From Holophagaceae bacterium (GTDB lineage Bacteria > Acidobacteriota > Holophagae > Holophagales > Holophagaceae), in NCBI GenBank assembly GCA_003165415.1, contig PLUC01000058.1, positions 861-56,782 on the forward strand: a DNA stretch of 55,922 bases. Reading direction: 5' to 3'. Below are positions 47,501-55,313 of the stretch, piece after piece. Numbering within the stretch: the stretch's first letter is position 1; each line of letters begins with the position of its first letter. The notes below the pieces were generated by a model. The model searched no databases. It saw only the letters and a list, made by a program, of their open reading frames with translations, and was not told where the DNA came from. The position numbers and the translations under genes are program-made.

Positions 47501-47819
47501 CGACGTGGTCTCCGGTCCCAGCACGGTGATCGAGGCGGTGGCGGCCGGCAAGAACGCCGCGGTCATGATCGACCGCTTCATCCAGGGCAAGCAGCTCAAG
47601 CAGCTGCCCAGGGTGGCGCTGCCGACGGAGTACATCCAGCCGTTCAGCACCGAGGAGGAGGAAGGCGAAGCGCCGGGACGGACCCATCCGCCCCACCTGC
47701 CGGTGGAGGCCCGGATCAAGAACTTCAGGGAGGTGGACCTCTGCTTCTCCGAGGATCACGCCCAGTGCGAAGCCCGTCGCTGCCTGCGCTGCGACATCGA
47801 ATTCACCCAACCTGTTTAG
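44577..47819 (+). CDS. hydB: HydB (NuoF-like) fused to a GltD/NfnB-like flavoprotein
   Basis: The 1,080-residue protein is far longer than usual HydB/HndC proteins. Residues 1-130 form a thioredoxin-like [2Fe-2S] part (GTCGLG, VGCIGLC). The NuoF core follows, with FMN/NADH loop LRGRGGGGFPTGKKW and the [4Fe-4S] motif ESCGKCIPCREGT (C508, C511, C514). From about 590 a GltD-type unit starts: iron-sulfur domain with CPAGTC, CQSGCP and CARVCNHPCEASC, FAD site VAVIGGGPAGLCAAN near 700, and NAD(P) site VGIVGGGNSALDAA near 828. GltD/NfnB domains commonly use NADPH, so the subunit may join NAD(H), NADP(H), ferredoxin and H2. Its stop codon lies inside a palindromic repeat. Confidence 0.93.
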   Translation: MSSNNPLSNSCWEVPGKPSPELLAALKTGPFAGKSGAELDALLAGLRRDQVSRPVIFVGAGTCGLGAGAAKTLAKVKAICEAKKLDADIREVGCIGLCSEEPIMDVQLPGRTRVSFGNVTEDKVEALLDTIFQGGLVKEQVLGQFFAEGQEPWQGVKDLAAHPFLAIQKRWVLANSGLIDFTSIDEYIARGGYSAVQRAITTMTRQEVVDEILKSGLRGRGGGGFPTGKKWQMALSAAGAQKYMVCNADEGDPGAFMDRAVCESDPHRMLEGMITGCYAIGATKAYIYIRAEYPLAIQNLKIAMKQAKEYGLLGENILGSGFNLDIVIKMGAGAFVCGEETALMQSIEGKRGMPRPRPPYPIQSGLFGMPTVINNVETFANIAAIMQMGSAKFAAVGTPGSKGTKVFALSGMVRRTGLVEVPMGTPIRDVVFAVGGGIPNGKKCKAVQIGGPSGGCIPEPAMDLVCDYEALKSFGAIMGSGGLVVLDENTCMVDLAKFFMEFIQSESCGKCIPCREGTRQMLQILQSITHNRRGEEGMDALLRVRGVMVLKELGEAIKNSSLCGLGQTAPNPVLSTLKWFRDEYEAHIYERRCPAGTCRELVGAPCQSGCPVGTEVWKYVAHISLGEYDEAYQAIRGANPFPSVCARVCNHPCEASCRCGTTGGDPIAIRNLKRFVVDRVDPSTFKPTVRPAKSDAPRVAVIGGGPAGLCAANALSLKGYRVTLLEREQKLGGMLVAGIPAYRLPRKVLDQEIQNLLNPNITVEYGKALGKDFTLGDLKGYQAVYVATGAHHSKRLGLPGDDVKGVLPGIEFLKGFNLHHKELAQGRVGIVGGGNSALDAARVAVRQEGVTDVTIFYRRTRGEMPAYAEEIDAALEEGIHLEALVAPLAVKSENGKLTGVQFQRNELGDKDESGRARPVPIPGSEFVAELDTLIVAISEEPEGDLLNGLKRKSWGGLVINPESYLASEPGVFGGGDVVSGPSTVIEAVAAGKNAAVMIDRFIQGKQLKQLPRVALPTEYIQPFSTEEEEGEAPGRTHPPHLPVEARIKNFREVDLCFSEDHAQCEARRCLRCDIEFTQPV

Positions 47820-47878
47820 GTGCCGTTATGAAATTACCTGCTCTTTTCAGGTCATTTTGTTACGGCACCTTATGCCGG
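47815..47878 (-). repeat. 64-bp palindromic repeat, copy 2
   Basis: This is the inverted copy of the unit at 6835-6898. The first bases, TTTAGG, include the TAG stop of hydB (47817-47819), and the 51-base palindrome fills 47819-47869. It stands alone in the 114-bp gap between hydB and hydA, the widest gap in an otherwise tightly packed operon. Its strong RNA hairpin could affect mRNA decay or the ratio of HydB to HydA. No T-run follows, so full termination is unlikely. Confidence 0.8.
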
Positions 47879-47933
47879 GACATGGACCAATGGACCCGAT
47901 TTTTCCCTCACACAGGCTTAGACGAGGCCAACG

Positions 47934-49655
47934 ATGTCAACCCTTGAAGCGAATGGTAAGCAACTCGAAGTAAGGAAGGGGGATACCATCCTCCAGGCGC
48001 TCCGGCGCGGCGGCATCCACGTGCCGACGATCTGCCACATGGAGGGCCTGCTGCCGTCGGGAACCTGCCGGATGTGCGTGGTGGAAGTGGAAGGCATGGG
48101 CGGGCTCATCCCGTCCTGCTCCTTCCCCGCCGCCGAAGGCATGAAGGTCCACACCAGCACCCCGACCGTGCTCAAGACCCGCAAGGCGATCGTGGAGCTG
48201 CTCCTGAGCAACCACCCCGACGATTGCCTCTACTGCGCCCGCAACGGCAACTGTGACCTGGCCAACCTGGCCAAGGAGCACGGCGTGCGCCAGCGGGTGT
48301 TCCGGGGCGCGCGCAAGCGCATGGACAAGGACAGCTCCAGCCCCGCGATCGTGCGCGATCCGGAGAAGTGCATCCTGTGCGGCAAGTGCGTGCGGGTGTG
48401 CGAAGAGGTCCAGGGCGTGTCCGCCATCGATTTCATCAACCGCGGCTCCAGGGCCTTCGTGGGCACCGCCTTCAACGACGGCATGAACGTCTCCAGCTGC
48501 ATCAACTGCGGCCAGTGCATCCTGGTCTGCCCCACCGCCGCCCTGAGCGAAAAGAACTACGTGGCCGAGGTGCTGCGGGTGCTGGCCGATCCGGGCAAGA
48601 CCGTGGTGGTCCAGCACGCGCCGGCGGTGTCGGTGTCCATCGCCGAAGAGTTCGGCGCCAAGCCGGGCACCGACTTCGACGGCCAGATGGTGGCCGCCAT
48701 GCGCCGGGCCGGGTTCGACAAGGTGTTCGACACGTCGTTCACCGCCGACCTCACGATCATGGAAGAGGGCTCGGAACTGCTCAAGCGGGTCACCGAAGGC
48801 GGCGCGCTGCCCATGTTCACCAGCTGCTCCCCGGGCTGGATCAAGTTCGTGGAGGAGTTCTACCCCGAGTTCATCCCCAACCTGTCCACCTGCAAGAGCC
48901 CCCAGCAGATGATGGGCGCCATCATCAAGAGCTTCTGGGCCAAGCGCGAGGGCATCGAGCCCCGGGACATCGTCAGCGTCTCGATCATGCCCTGCACCGC
49001 CAAGAAGTTCGAGTGCAACCGCCCCGAAATGGGCAAAGATTATGTGCCGGACGTGGACTACGTGCTCACCACCCGGGAGCTGGCGGAACTGTTCAAGGTG
49101 GTCGGGATCAACCCGGCGACCCTGGAGCCCGAGGGGGCCGATTCCCCCTTCGGCGAGCGTTCTTCCGCCGGCAAGCTGTTCGGGGCCTCGGGCGGGGTGA
49201 TGGAGGCGGCCATCCGCAGCGCCTACTTCCTCCTCACCGGCGACGAGATGAAGGACTACAAGATCCAGGACCTGCGCGGCATGAAGGGCTGCAAGGAGCT
49301 GCGGGTCCAGGCCGGGCCGGTGGAAGTGGCGGCCGCGGTGGTCTCCAGCCTCGGCCAGGCGCGCAAGCTCATGGAGGAGATCAAGGCCGGACGCAACGAC
49401 CTGCACTTCATCGAGGTCATGACCTGCCCCGGCGGCTGCATCAACGGCGGCGGCCAGCCTCTGGGCGCCAACATGGAGTCGGTCAAGGCGCGCATGGCGG
49501 CCCTCTACAACATCGACCGGGAGGATCACCTGCGGGTCAGCCACAAGAACACGGAGGTCGCGAGGCTCTACAAAGAATTCCTGGGCGCGCCCCTGGGCCA
49601 CCTCAGTCACGAGCTGCTCCACACCCACTACCACAAACGCGAAGTGATGCTTTAG
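47934..49655 (+). CDS. hydA: [FeFe]-hydrogenase catalytic subunit HydA
   Basis: The 573-residue protein has the long modular form: N-terminal [2Fe-2S] domain (C34, C45, C48, C62), His-Cys3 cluster (HPDDCLYCARNGNC), two [4Fe-4S] motifs (CILCGKCVRVC and CINCGQCILVC) and the H-cluster domain with L1 TSCSPGW (C298), L2 MPCTAKKFE (C354) and L3 TCPGGCINGGGQP (C498, C502). L1 has Ser where many enzymes have a second Cys, a form I believe is common in multimeric enzymes. With HydB and HydC it should form the cytoplasmic electron-bifurcating complex. Maturases HydE, HydF and HydG are not in this window. Confidence 0.96.
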   Translation: MSTLEANGKQLEVRKGDTILQALRRGGIHVPTICHMEGLLPSGTCRMCVVEVEGMGGLIPSCSFPAAEGMKVHTSTPTVLKTRKAIVELLLSNHPDDCLYCARNGNCDLANLAKEHGVRQRVFRGARKRMDKDSSSPAIVRDPEKCILCGKCVRVCEEVQGVSAIDFINRGSRAFVGTAFNDGMNVSSCINCGQCILVCPTAALSEKNYVAEVLRVLADPGKTVVVQHAPAVSVSIAEEFGAKPGTDFDGQMVAAMRRAGFDKVFDTSFTADLTIMEEGSELLKRVTEGGALPMFTSCSPGWIKFVEEFYPEFIPNLSTCKSPQQMMGAIIKSFWAKREGIEPRDIVSVSIMPCTAKKFECNRPEMGKDYVPDVDYVLTTRELAELFKVVGINPATLEPEGADSPFGERSSAGKLFGASGGVMEAAIRSAYFLLTGDEMKDYKIQDLRGMKGCKELRVQAGPVEVAAAVVSSLGQARKLMEEIKAGRNDLHFIEVMTCPGGCINGGGQPLGANMESVKARMAALYNIDREDHLRVSHKNTEVARLYKEFLGAPLGHLSHELLHTHYHKREVML

Positions 49656-49672
49656 GCCGAAGGAGTAACCCC

Positions 49673-50065
49673 ATGGAAACCCAAAAGAAGATTCTGGTCG
49701 TCGACGACGACATCGACATGCTGGAGCAGGTGGCCCTCATCCTCAAGGCCGAGGGCTACCAGGTGATCAAGGCCCAGGGCCAGAAGGAGGGCGAGGAGGC
49801 CCTCCTCACCACCATTCCGGACCTGGCGGTGCTGGACCTGATGATGGAGAACATGGATTCCGGCTTCGTGCTCTGCCACCACGTCAAGCGGCTGTTCCCG
49901 GAGACCCCGGTGATCCTGCTCACGGCGGTCAAGGCCGCCACCGGGCTGGATTTCCAGCCCCAGTCCAGCGAGGCCGCCTCCTGGGTCAAGGCCGACGTCC
50001 TCATGGACAAGCCGGTCCGGCCCGAGCAGCTCAAGCAGGAAGTGAGACGCCTGCTCAAGGTATGA
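49673..50065 (+). CDS. single-domain response regulator of the hydrogenase operon
   Basis: The 130-residue protein is a receiver domain only: D11-D13, phospho-acceptor D55 in VLDLMMENMD, Thr in VILLTAV and Lys in LMDKPVRP. The stretch between the Thr and the Lys is longer than usual (AATGLDFQPQSSEAASWVK). It starts 17 bases after hydA with AGGAG upstream and precedes the H-cluster kinase, so that kinase is the likely phosphodonor. With no output domain it must act through a partner. Confidence 0.93.
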   Translation: METQKKILVVDDDIDMLEQVALILKAEGYQVIKAQGQKEGEEALLTTIPDLAVLDLMMENMDSGFVLCHHVKRLFPETPVILLTAVKAATGLDFQPQSSEAASWVKADVLMDKPVRPEQLKQEVRRLLKV

Positions 50066-50117
50066 GGATGCGTGCGATAATGGCCGGATCCCTGGAATTT
50101 GAAGGAGGTTGAAGGCC

Positions 50118-52157
50118 ATGGCTGAACCCGAGGTCGATCCCGCCCCAGAGGGGCAGCCGGCCTTGGGTTTTGTCAAGACAGTGCCGAACCGGTGCCGGAT
50201 CTGCTACACCTGCGTGCGCACCTGCCCGGCCAAGGCCATCCGCATCTCCAAGAGCCAGGCGGAGGTGGTGCCGTCCCGCTGCATCGGTTGCGGGCACTGC
50301 ATCCAGGTGTGCAGCCAGAAGGCGAAGCGTATTGTTTCAACTCTTTACGATGTGGAAGCGCAGCTCAAGTCGGGCGCCCGGGTGGCGGTGTGCCTGGCCC
50401 CCAGCTTCCCGGTGGAGTTCCAGGAGGAGATGGACTTCCGGGTGCTGGTGGGGATGCTGCGCAAGATGGGCTTCGCCAAGGTGGTGGAGGTGGCCTTCGG
50501 CGCGGACCTGGTGGCCGAGCGCTACCGCCAGCTGCTCTGCGAGCAGCCGTACAACCAGTTCATTGCCACCACTTGTCCGGCCATCGTCACCTTCGTGGAG
50601 CGCTACCAGCCGGAGCTGGTGCCCTTCCTGGCGCCCATCGTCAGCCCCATGGTGGCCATCGCCCGGGCCCTGCGCATGGACGACCCGGACCTCAAGGTGG
50701 TGTTCGTGGGGCCCTGCGTGGCCAAGAAGGCCGAGGCCTGCAACGCCGACATCGACGGCGGGCCGGACGTGGCCATCACCTTCCGGGAGCTGCGCTACCT
50801 GTTCCTGCGCTGGTCCATCAAGGCGGAGCGGGTGGAGCCTTCGGACTTCGACCCGCCCCATCCTTCCCTGGGCGCGCTGTTCCCCATGACCCGCGGGTTC
50901 CTGCAGGCGGCCTCCATCAAGGAGGACCTGCTGGCCAACGAGGTGGTGGCCATCGACGGCATCAAGGGCTTCACCTCGGTGCTGGAGGAGTTCGCCAACG
51001 GCACCATGGAGGCCAGGCTGCTGGAACTGCTGTGCTGCGAGGGCTGCATCGCGGGTCCAGGCCTGTCCAGCGAGGAGACCCTGTTCAAGCGCCGGGAGCG
51101 GGTCAGCCACTACACCCGCTACCGCCAGTCCCAGTTGGACCATGAGGAGTGGCAGCGTCATGTGGACCGCTACGTGGGGCTGGACCTGAACCGCCGGTTC
51201 ACCCCGGACGACCAGCGCCTGCAGCCGCTGGAACCCGCCGCCCTCAACGAGATCATGAAGAAGATGGGCAAGTACTCCGAGGCCCATGAGCTGAACTGCG
51301 GCGCCTGCGGCTACCACACCTGCCGGGAGCACGCCCTGGCCATCGCCAAGGGCTTCGCCGAAAGCGAGATGTGCCTGCCCTTCGTCATCGACACCAACCT
51401 GAGCACCATCCGCAAGCTCACCCACGCCAACCAGAAGCTGGCCAGCACCCAGGAGACCCTGATGCACTCCGAGCGGCTGGCGAGCATGGGCCAGCTGGCG
51501 GCCGGGGTCGCCCACGAGATCAACAACCCGCTGGGGGTGGTGCTGATGTACACCCACCTGCTGCTGGAGGAGTGCCAGAAGGAATCGCCCCTGCGCCCGG
51601 ACCTGGAGATGATCGTGGAGCAGGCCAACCGGTGCAAGCGCATCGTCGCCGGCCTGCTGGACTTCGCCCGGCAGAACAAGGTGGCGTTCCAGCCCGCGGA
51701 CATCCGCGAGGTGATCCGCACCTCCCTGGCCAACCTGGCCACCCCGCCGGGGGTCACGGTGGAGGTGGAGCACCTGGACGGCAGTCCCAGGATCGAGCTG
51801 GACCGGGACCAGATCATCCAGGTGTTCGTGAACCTGGTGGGCAACGCCTTCGACGCCATGCCCAAGGGCGGCACCCTGCGGATCCAGTCCCGGGCCGACC
51901 AGGCCACCCTCACGGTGGAGGTGAAGGACACCGGCACCGGCATCCCCAAGGAGAACCTGAACAAGCTGTTCGAGCCTTTCTTCACCACCAAGCTCATGGG
52001 CAAGGGCACCGGGCTGGGGCTGCCGGTGGTGTACGGGATCGTGAAGCTGCACCGGGGCGAGATCAGCGTGGAGTCCAACCCGGACCCCTCGGCCGGGCCC
52101 ACCGGCACCACGTTCCGGGTGAAGCTGCCGCGCGAGGCCAAGCGCCAGGGAGAATAG
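50118..52157 (+). CDS. hydrogenase-like H-cluster sensor histidine kinase
   Basis: The 679-residue protein joins a hydrogenase-like sensor to a kinase. Two [4Fe-4S] motifs open it (C26, C29, C32, C36; C55, C58, C61, C65). An H-cluster-type domain follows, with TTCPAIV (C153), GPCVAKKAE (C200) and CCEGCIAG (C306, C310), matching the L1, L2 and L3 cysteines but diverged around them. Next is an FeS domain (NCGACGYHTCREHA), then a DHp domain with H466 (GVAHEINNPLG) and a HATPase (NAFDAM, DTGTGIP, GKGTGLGL). There is no membrane segment, so sensing is cytoplasmic. H2 or redox sensing is inferred from the sensory [FeFe] group. GGAGG lies nine bases before the ATG. Confidence 0.9.
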   Translation: MAEPEVDPAPEGQPALGFVKTVPNRCRICYTCVRTCPAKAIRISKSQAEVVPSRCIGCGHCIQVCSQKAKRIVSTLYDVEAQLKSGARVAVCLAPSFPVEFQEEMDFRVLVGMLRKMGFAKVVEVAFGADLVAERYRQLLCEQPYNQFIATTCPAIVTFVERYQPELVPFLAPIVSPMVAIARALRMDDPDLKVVFVGPCVAKKAEACNADIDGGPDVAITFRELRYLFLRWSIKAERVEPSDFDPPHPSLGALFPMTRGFLQAASIKEDLLANEVVAIDGIKGFTSVLEEFANGTMEARLLELLCCEGCIAGPGLSSEETLFKRRERVSHYTRYRQSQLDHEEWQRHVDRYVGLDLNRRFTPDDQRLQPLEPAALNEIMKKMGKYSEAHELNCGACGYHTCREHALAIAKGFAESEMCLPFVIDTNLSTIRKLTHANQKLASTQETLMHSERLASMGQLAAGVAHEINNPLGVVLMYTHLLLEECQKESPLRPDLEMIVEQANRCKRIVAGLLDFARQNKVAFQPADIREVIRTSLANLATPPGVTVEVEHLDGSPRIELDRDQIIQVFVNLVGNAFDAMPKGGTLRIQSRADQATLTVEVKDTGTGIPKENLNKLFEPFFTTKLMGKGTGLGLPVVYGIVKLHRGEISVESNPDPSAGPTGTTFRVKLPREAKRQGE

Positions 52158-52163
52158 GGAAAC

Positions 52164-53285
52164 ATGAAAGAGACCCTGCATCTGATGGTGGTGGACGACG
52201 AACAGGGGATGCGCCTGTCGGTGGAGCGCGCCCTGCGCCACTACACCACCTGGTTCGACGACATCGAGGCGGAGGTGTCGTTCCGCATCTCCCTGGCGGA
52301 AACCGGCGAGGAGGCCCTGGACCTGCTGGCCACGGACCCGGCCGACATCCTGCTGCTGGACTACAAGCTGCCGGGCATGTCCGGCATGGACGTGCTGCAG
52401 GTGCTGGGGGAGCGCAAGTCGGAAACCCTGGTGGTGATGATCACCGCCTACGCCACCCTGGCCACGGCGGTGCAGGCCACCAAGGTGGGGGCGTTCGACT
52501 TCCTGGCCAAGCCCTTCAATCCCGACGAGCTGAAGGCGGCGGTGCACCGCACCAGCAAGCACGCCATGGTCCAGCGCGCGGCCCGCAAGCTGGCCGGGGA
52601 GCGCCGGCAGATCCGCTTCGAGTTCCTGTCGGTGCTGGCCCACGAGCTCAAGTCGCCCCTGGCGGCGGTGGAGGGCAACCTGCGGATCCTGCGGGACCGC
52701 TCCCTGGGCGAGAAGATGGAGGAGTACGACACCCTGGTGGGCCGGTCCATGCTCCGCCTGGACGGCATGCGCAAGCTGATCATGGACCTGCTGGACCTGA
52801 CCCAGATCGAGTCCGGCCAGAAGAAGCGGGTGCTGACGCCCGTGGACGTGTGCGCGGTGGCGGCCCAGGTGCTGGAGACCCAACAGGTGCTGGCGGCGGA
52901 GAAGTGGGTGACGCTGGGCTTCCACCCCAAGGGGCCGGTGATCATCGACGCCGACGCCGGCGAACTGGAGATCATGTTCAACAACCTGGTGTCCAACGCC
53001 ATCAAATACAACCTTGACAACGGTTCGGTGACGGTCACCGTGGAGCAGGACGCGGAGTCGGTGACCATCGCCGTGCGCGACACCGGCATCGGCATGAGCG
53101 CCGAGGAGATGGGCAAGCTGTTCGGCGAGTTCAGCCGGATCAAGAACGAAAAGACCCGCAACATCCTGGGCTCCGGCCTGGGGCTGTCCATCCTGCGCCG
53201 GCTGGCCGGGCTGTACGGGGGCTCGGTGAAGGTGCAGAGCTCGCCGGGGGAGGGGACCACGTTCACGGTGGTGCTCAAGAAGTAG
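52164..53285 (+). CDS. receiver-histidine kinase hybrid
   Basis: The 373-residue protein has a receiver domain first (D11, D12, phospho-acceptor D66 in LLLDYKLPG, Lys in FLAKPF), then a dimerisation domain with H160 in VLAHELKSPL and a HATPase with NLVSNAIKYN, DTGIGM and GSGLGLSI. A receiver ahead of the kinase suggests that the upstream H-cluster kinase phosphorylates it and changes its activity. It follows by six bases. No DNA-binding or enzymatic output domain is present, so the end of this relay lies elsewhere. Confidence 0.93.
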   Translation: MKETLHLMVVDDEQGMRLSVERALRHYTTWFDDIEAEVSFRISLAETGEEALDLLATDPADILLLDYKLPGMSGMDVLQVLGERKSETLVVMITAYATLATAVQATKVGAFDFLAKPFNPDELKAAVHRTSKHAMVQRAARKLAGERRQIRFEFLSVLAHELKSPLAAVEGNLRILRDRSLGEKMEEYDTLVGRSMLRLDGMRKLIMDLLDLTQIESGQKKRVLTPVDVCAVAAQVLETQQVLAAEKWVTLGFHPKGPVIIDADAGELEIMFNNLVSNAIKYNLDNGSVTVTVEQDAESVTIAVRDTGIGMSAEEMGKLFGEFSRIKNEKTRNILGSGLGLSILRRLAGLYGGSVKVQSSPGEGTTFTVVLKK

Positions 53286-53310
53286 CGGATACCATGGTTA
53301 TGAGGATTCC

Positions 53311-54546
53311 ATGGAACTTCCGGTCGAAATCACGGTCCCGCTCACCAGCTCCATCCCCGAAGTGGCCTTCGTGCTGGAGCTGGGCTACAGCATGCAGGCG
53401 TTCGGGGCCAGCGCCACCACCCTGGAGAAGGCCCTGGGCCGGGTGGCCCAGCACCTGGAACTGGAGGGGGCGGTGTTCGCCACCCCCACCGGCTTTCTCG
53501 CCTCGCTGCGCAAGGAGGGGCTGCACAGCAAGACCTACCTGATGCGGCTGAACACCGGCTGGTCCAGCCTGGAGAAGCTGGCCGACGTGGAAGCGCTGGT
53601 GGACCTGGTGCTGTCCGGGCAGCTGGACGCGGCGGCGGCCCGGCAGCATCTGGCCGCCCTTTCCGCCCGGCCGCCCCGGTTCGGCTTCTGGCTCAAGGTG
53701 GGCGCCCACGGGCTGGCGGCCATGGGCATGGCCTGCATCTTCGGCGGCGGCTGGCGCGAGGTGCTGCTGGGAGCGGGGGTGGGCCTGCTGGTGGGGTTTG
53801 CCGTGCTGCTGGCCCAGAAGCGCCATAACCTGGCCCGCCTGACCCCGCTGCTGGGCGGGCTGCTGAGCGCCTTGGCGGGCGGCCTCATCGGCCGGTGGCT
53901 GCCCTCGGTCTCCTACACCATCCTGGTGGTCAGCGGCATCATCGGCCTGCTGCCCGGACTGGGGCTGCTGGTGTCCATGCAGGAGCTGGGCACCGGCAAC
54001 CTGGTCTCGGGCACCGCGCGCATGGCCGGCACCGGGCTGGTGTTCATCCTGCTGGCCTTCGGGGTGGGCCTGGGCCAGCAGCTGGGCGCGTCCTGGCTGC
54101 CCGTGGTCCCGACGCTGCCCCTGGCCCTGCCGCTGTGGACCGTGGCCCCGGCCATCGCCATGGTGGCCCTGGGCTTCCTGGTGATCTTCCAGGGGCGCCC
54201 GGCCGACTACGGCTGGACCCTGGTCGCCAGCGCCCTGGCCTGGGCCACCGCCCACCTGGCGGCCCAGGCCCTGGGGCCGGTGGCCGGGGCCGGGATCGCC
54301 GCGCTGGTGCTGGGCGCCGCCTGCAACACCTACGCCCGGCGCACCCGGCGGCCCGGGGCGGTGCTGCAGCTGCCTTCACTGATGCTGATCCTGCCGGGGA
54401 GCCTGGGGGTGCACAGCCTCACCCTGATGATGCAGAAGCAGACCCTGGACGGGCTCCAGGCCGGCTTCCAGTCCGTGGCGGTGACGGTGGCGCTGATGGT
54501 GGGCCTGCTCCTGGCCAACGCCATGGTGCCGCGCAGGACGTTTTGA
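53311..54546 (+). CDS. threonine/serine exporter, ThrE family
   Basis: The 411-residue protein has the ThrE layout: an N-terminal soluble part of about 120 residues (LELGYSMQAFGASATTLEKAL, with GLHSKTYLMRLN), then about ten membrane segments, including the repeated pore halves of DUF1212 and DUF3815 fused in one chain. It exports threonine or serine in the proton gradient in known members. GAGG lies five bases before the ATG, 25 bases after the hybrid kinase, so it could be read from the hydrogenase operon. Confidence 0.9.
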   Translation: MELPVEITVPLTSSIPEVAFVLELGYSMQAFGASATTLEKALGRVAQHLELEGAVFATPTGFLASLRKEGLHSKTYLMRLNTGWSSLEKLADVEALVDLVLSGQLDAAAARQHLAALSARPPRFGFWLKVGAHGLAAMGMACIFGGGWREVLLGAGVGLLVGFAVLLAQKRHNLARLTPLLGGLLSALAGGLIGRWLPSVSYTILVVSGIIGLLPGLGLLVSMQELGTGNLVSGTARMAGTGLVFILLAFGVGLGQQLGASWLPVVPTLPLALPLWTVAPAIAMVALGFLVIFQGRPADYGWTLVASALAWATAHLAAQALGPVAGAGIAALVLGAACNTYARRTRRPGAVLQLPSLMLILPGSLGVHSLTLMMQKQTLDGLQAGFQSVAVTVALMVGLLLANAMVPRRTF

Positions 54547-54547
54547 G

Positions 54548-55045
54548 TCAGGCCTTGGCCATCCGCTTAGCCATCCTGGAATCCAGATACCAGATGCCGC
54601 CGCCCTGGTCGCCCACCGCGTGCAGGTGGTCCACCACCTGGCCGACGTTGGATTCCTCCTCCACCTGCTCGGACACGTACCACTGCAGGGTGATCTCGCT
54701 GGCGTAGTCCTTCTCCGTCCGGGACAGGTCGAACAGGGCGTTGATCTTCTGGGTGATGCCCATCTCGTGGGCCAGGGTCTGCTCGAACACCTGGATGACC
54801 CCGCCGAATTCCTGGGGAGGCGCGGCGATGGGCTTCAGCTCCAGCTTGCCCTTGCGGTCCAGGAGGAAATCGATGAGCTTCACCGCGTGGGCGGTCTCCT
54901 CCCCGGCCTGGACCCGCAGCCAGTGGGCGAACCCCTTGAAGCTGAGGGTCTCGCAGTGGGCTCCCATGGCCAGGTAGAGCTGGGCGGAGTACTGTTCCAG
55001 GTTGATCTGGGTGTTGAGGGCGTTCTGCATGGTTGGGCTGATCAT
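54548..55045 (-). CDS. ftnA: ferritin
   Basis: The 165-residue protein is a haem-free bacterial ferritin. Ferroxidase ligands are visible: E17 (NLEQYSAQ), E50 and H53 (GEETAH), a Glu in FEQTLAHE and the late SEQVEEE block. It stores iron as a 24-mer shell in the cytoplasm. The ATG at 55045 with GGAGG four bases upstream is preferred; a Met at residue 6 is the alternative. It lies downstream of feoB on the same strand, which makes iron uptake followed by storage a sensible unit, although a 102-bp AT-rich gap allows its own promoter. Confidence 0.94.
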   Translation of the reverse strand: MISPTMQNALNTQINLEQYSAQLYLAMGAHCETLSFKGFAHWLRVQAGEETAHAVKLIDFLLDRKGKLELKPIAAPPQEFGGVIQVFEQTLAHEMGITQKINALFDLSRTEKDYASEITLQWYVSEQVEEESNVGQVVDHLHAVGDQGGGIWYLDSRMAKRMAKA

Positions 55046-55147
55046 GGGGCCTCCGAGGGTGATTGGGATCGTCTCCTATTCTGCCGCGGGATTTTGGGAA
55101 TGCCACGTATATTCAATGATAGTAAAAAAGAATGAGGTGATGACCGG

Positions 55148-55303
55148 TCATTTGGGTTTTACCTGCTTGCCGCAGGAACCTCCCCCGCAGCAGCCGCACC
55201 CGGCGTTCTCGCCCTTCTTTCCCAGGTTCCGCAGGGCCTTGCGGCCGAAGAACAGCCCCGCCACCACCACGGCGCCCAGCACGATCCAGCCTTGACCGCT
55301 CAT
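55148..55303 (-). CDS. FeoB-associated Cys-rich membrane protein
   Basis: The 51-residue protein has one N-terminal membrane helix (WIVLGAVVVAGLFFG), a basic stretch (RKALRNLGKKG) and a Cys-rich tail (CGCCGGGSC). That is the hallmark of the small proteins found next to feoB. GGGAGGGG stands right before the ATG, and the gene begins 10 bases after the feoB stop. The cysteines may bind Fe(II) or another metal at the inner face of the transporter; this is family inference. Confidence 0.85.
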   Translation of the reverse strand: MSGQGWIVLGAVVVAGLFFGRKALRNLGKKGENAGCGCCGGGSCGKQVKPK

Positions 55304-55313
55304 GTCCCCTCCC

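Noticed and set aside
44571-47810. Minus-strand open frame of about 1,080 codons opposite hydB
   Set aside because: The plus strand encodes a well-recognised hydrogenase subunit over the same length; the antisense frame is His/Gly-rich with no motif.
55046-55147. Possible Fur box before the ferritin gene
   Set aside because: The AT-rich stretch has only a partial match to the Fur consensus and no clear symmetry.
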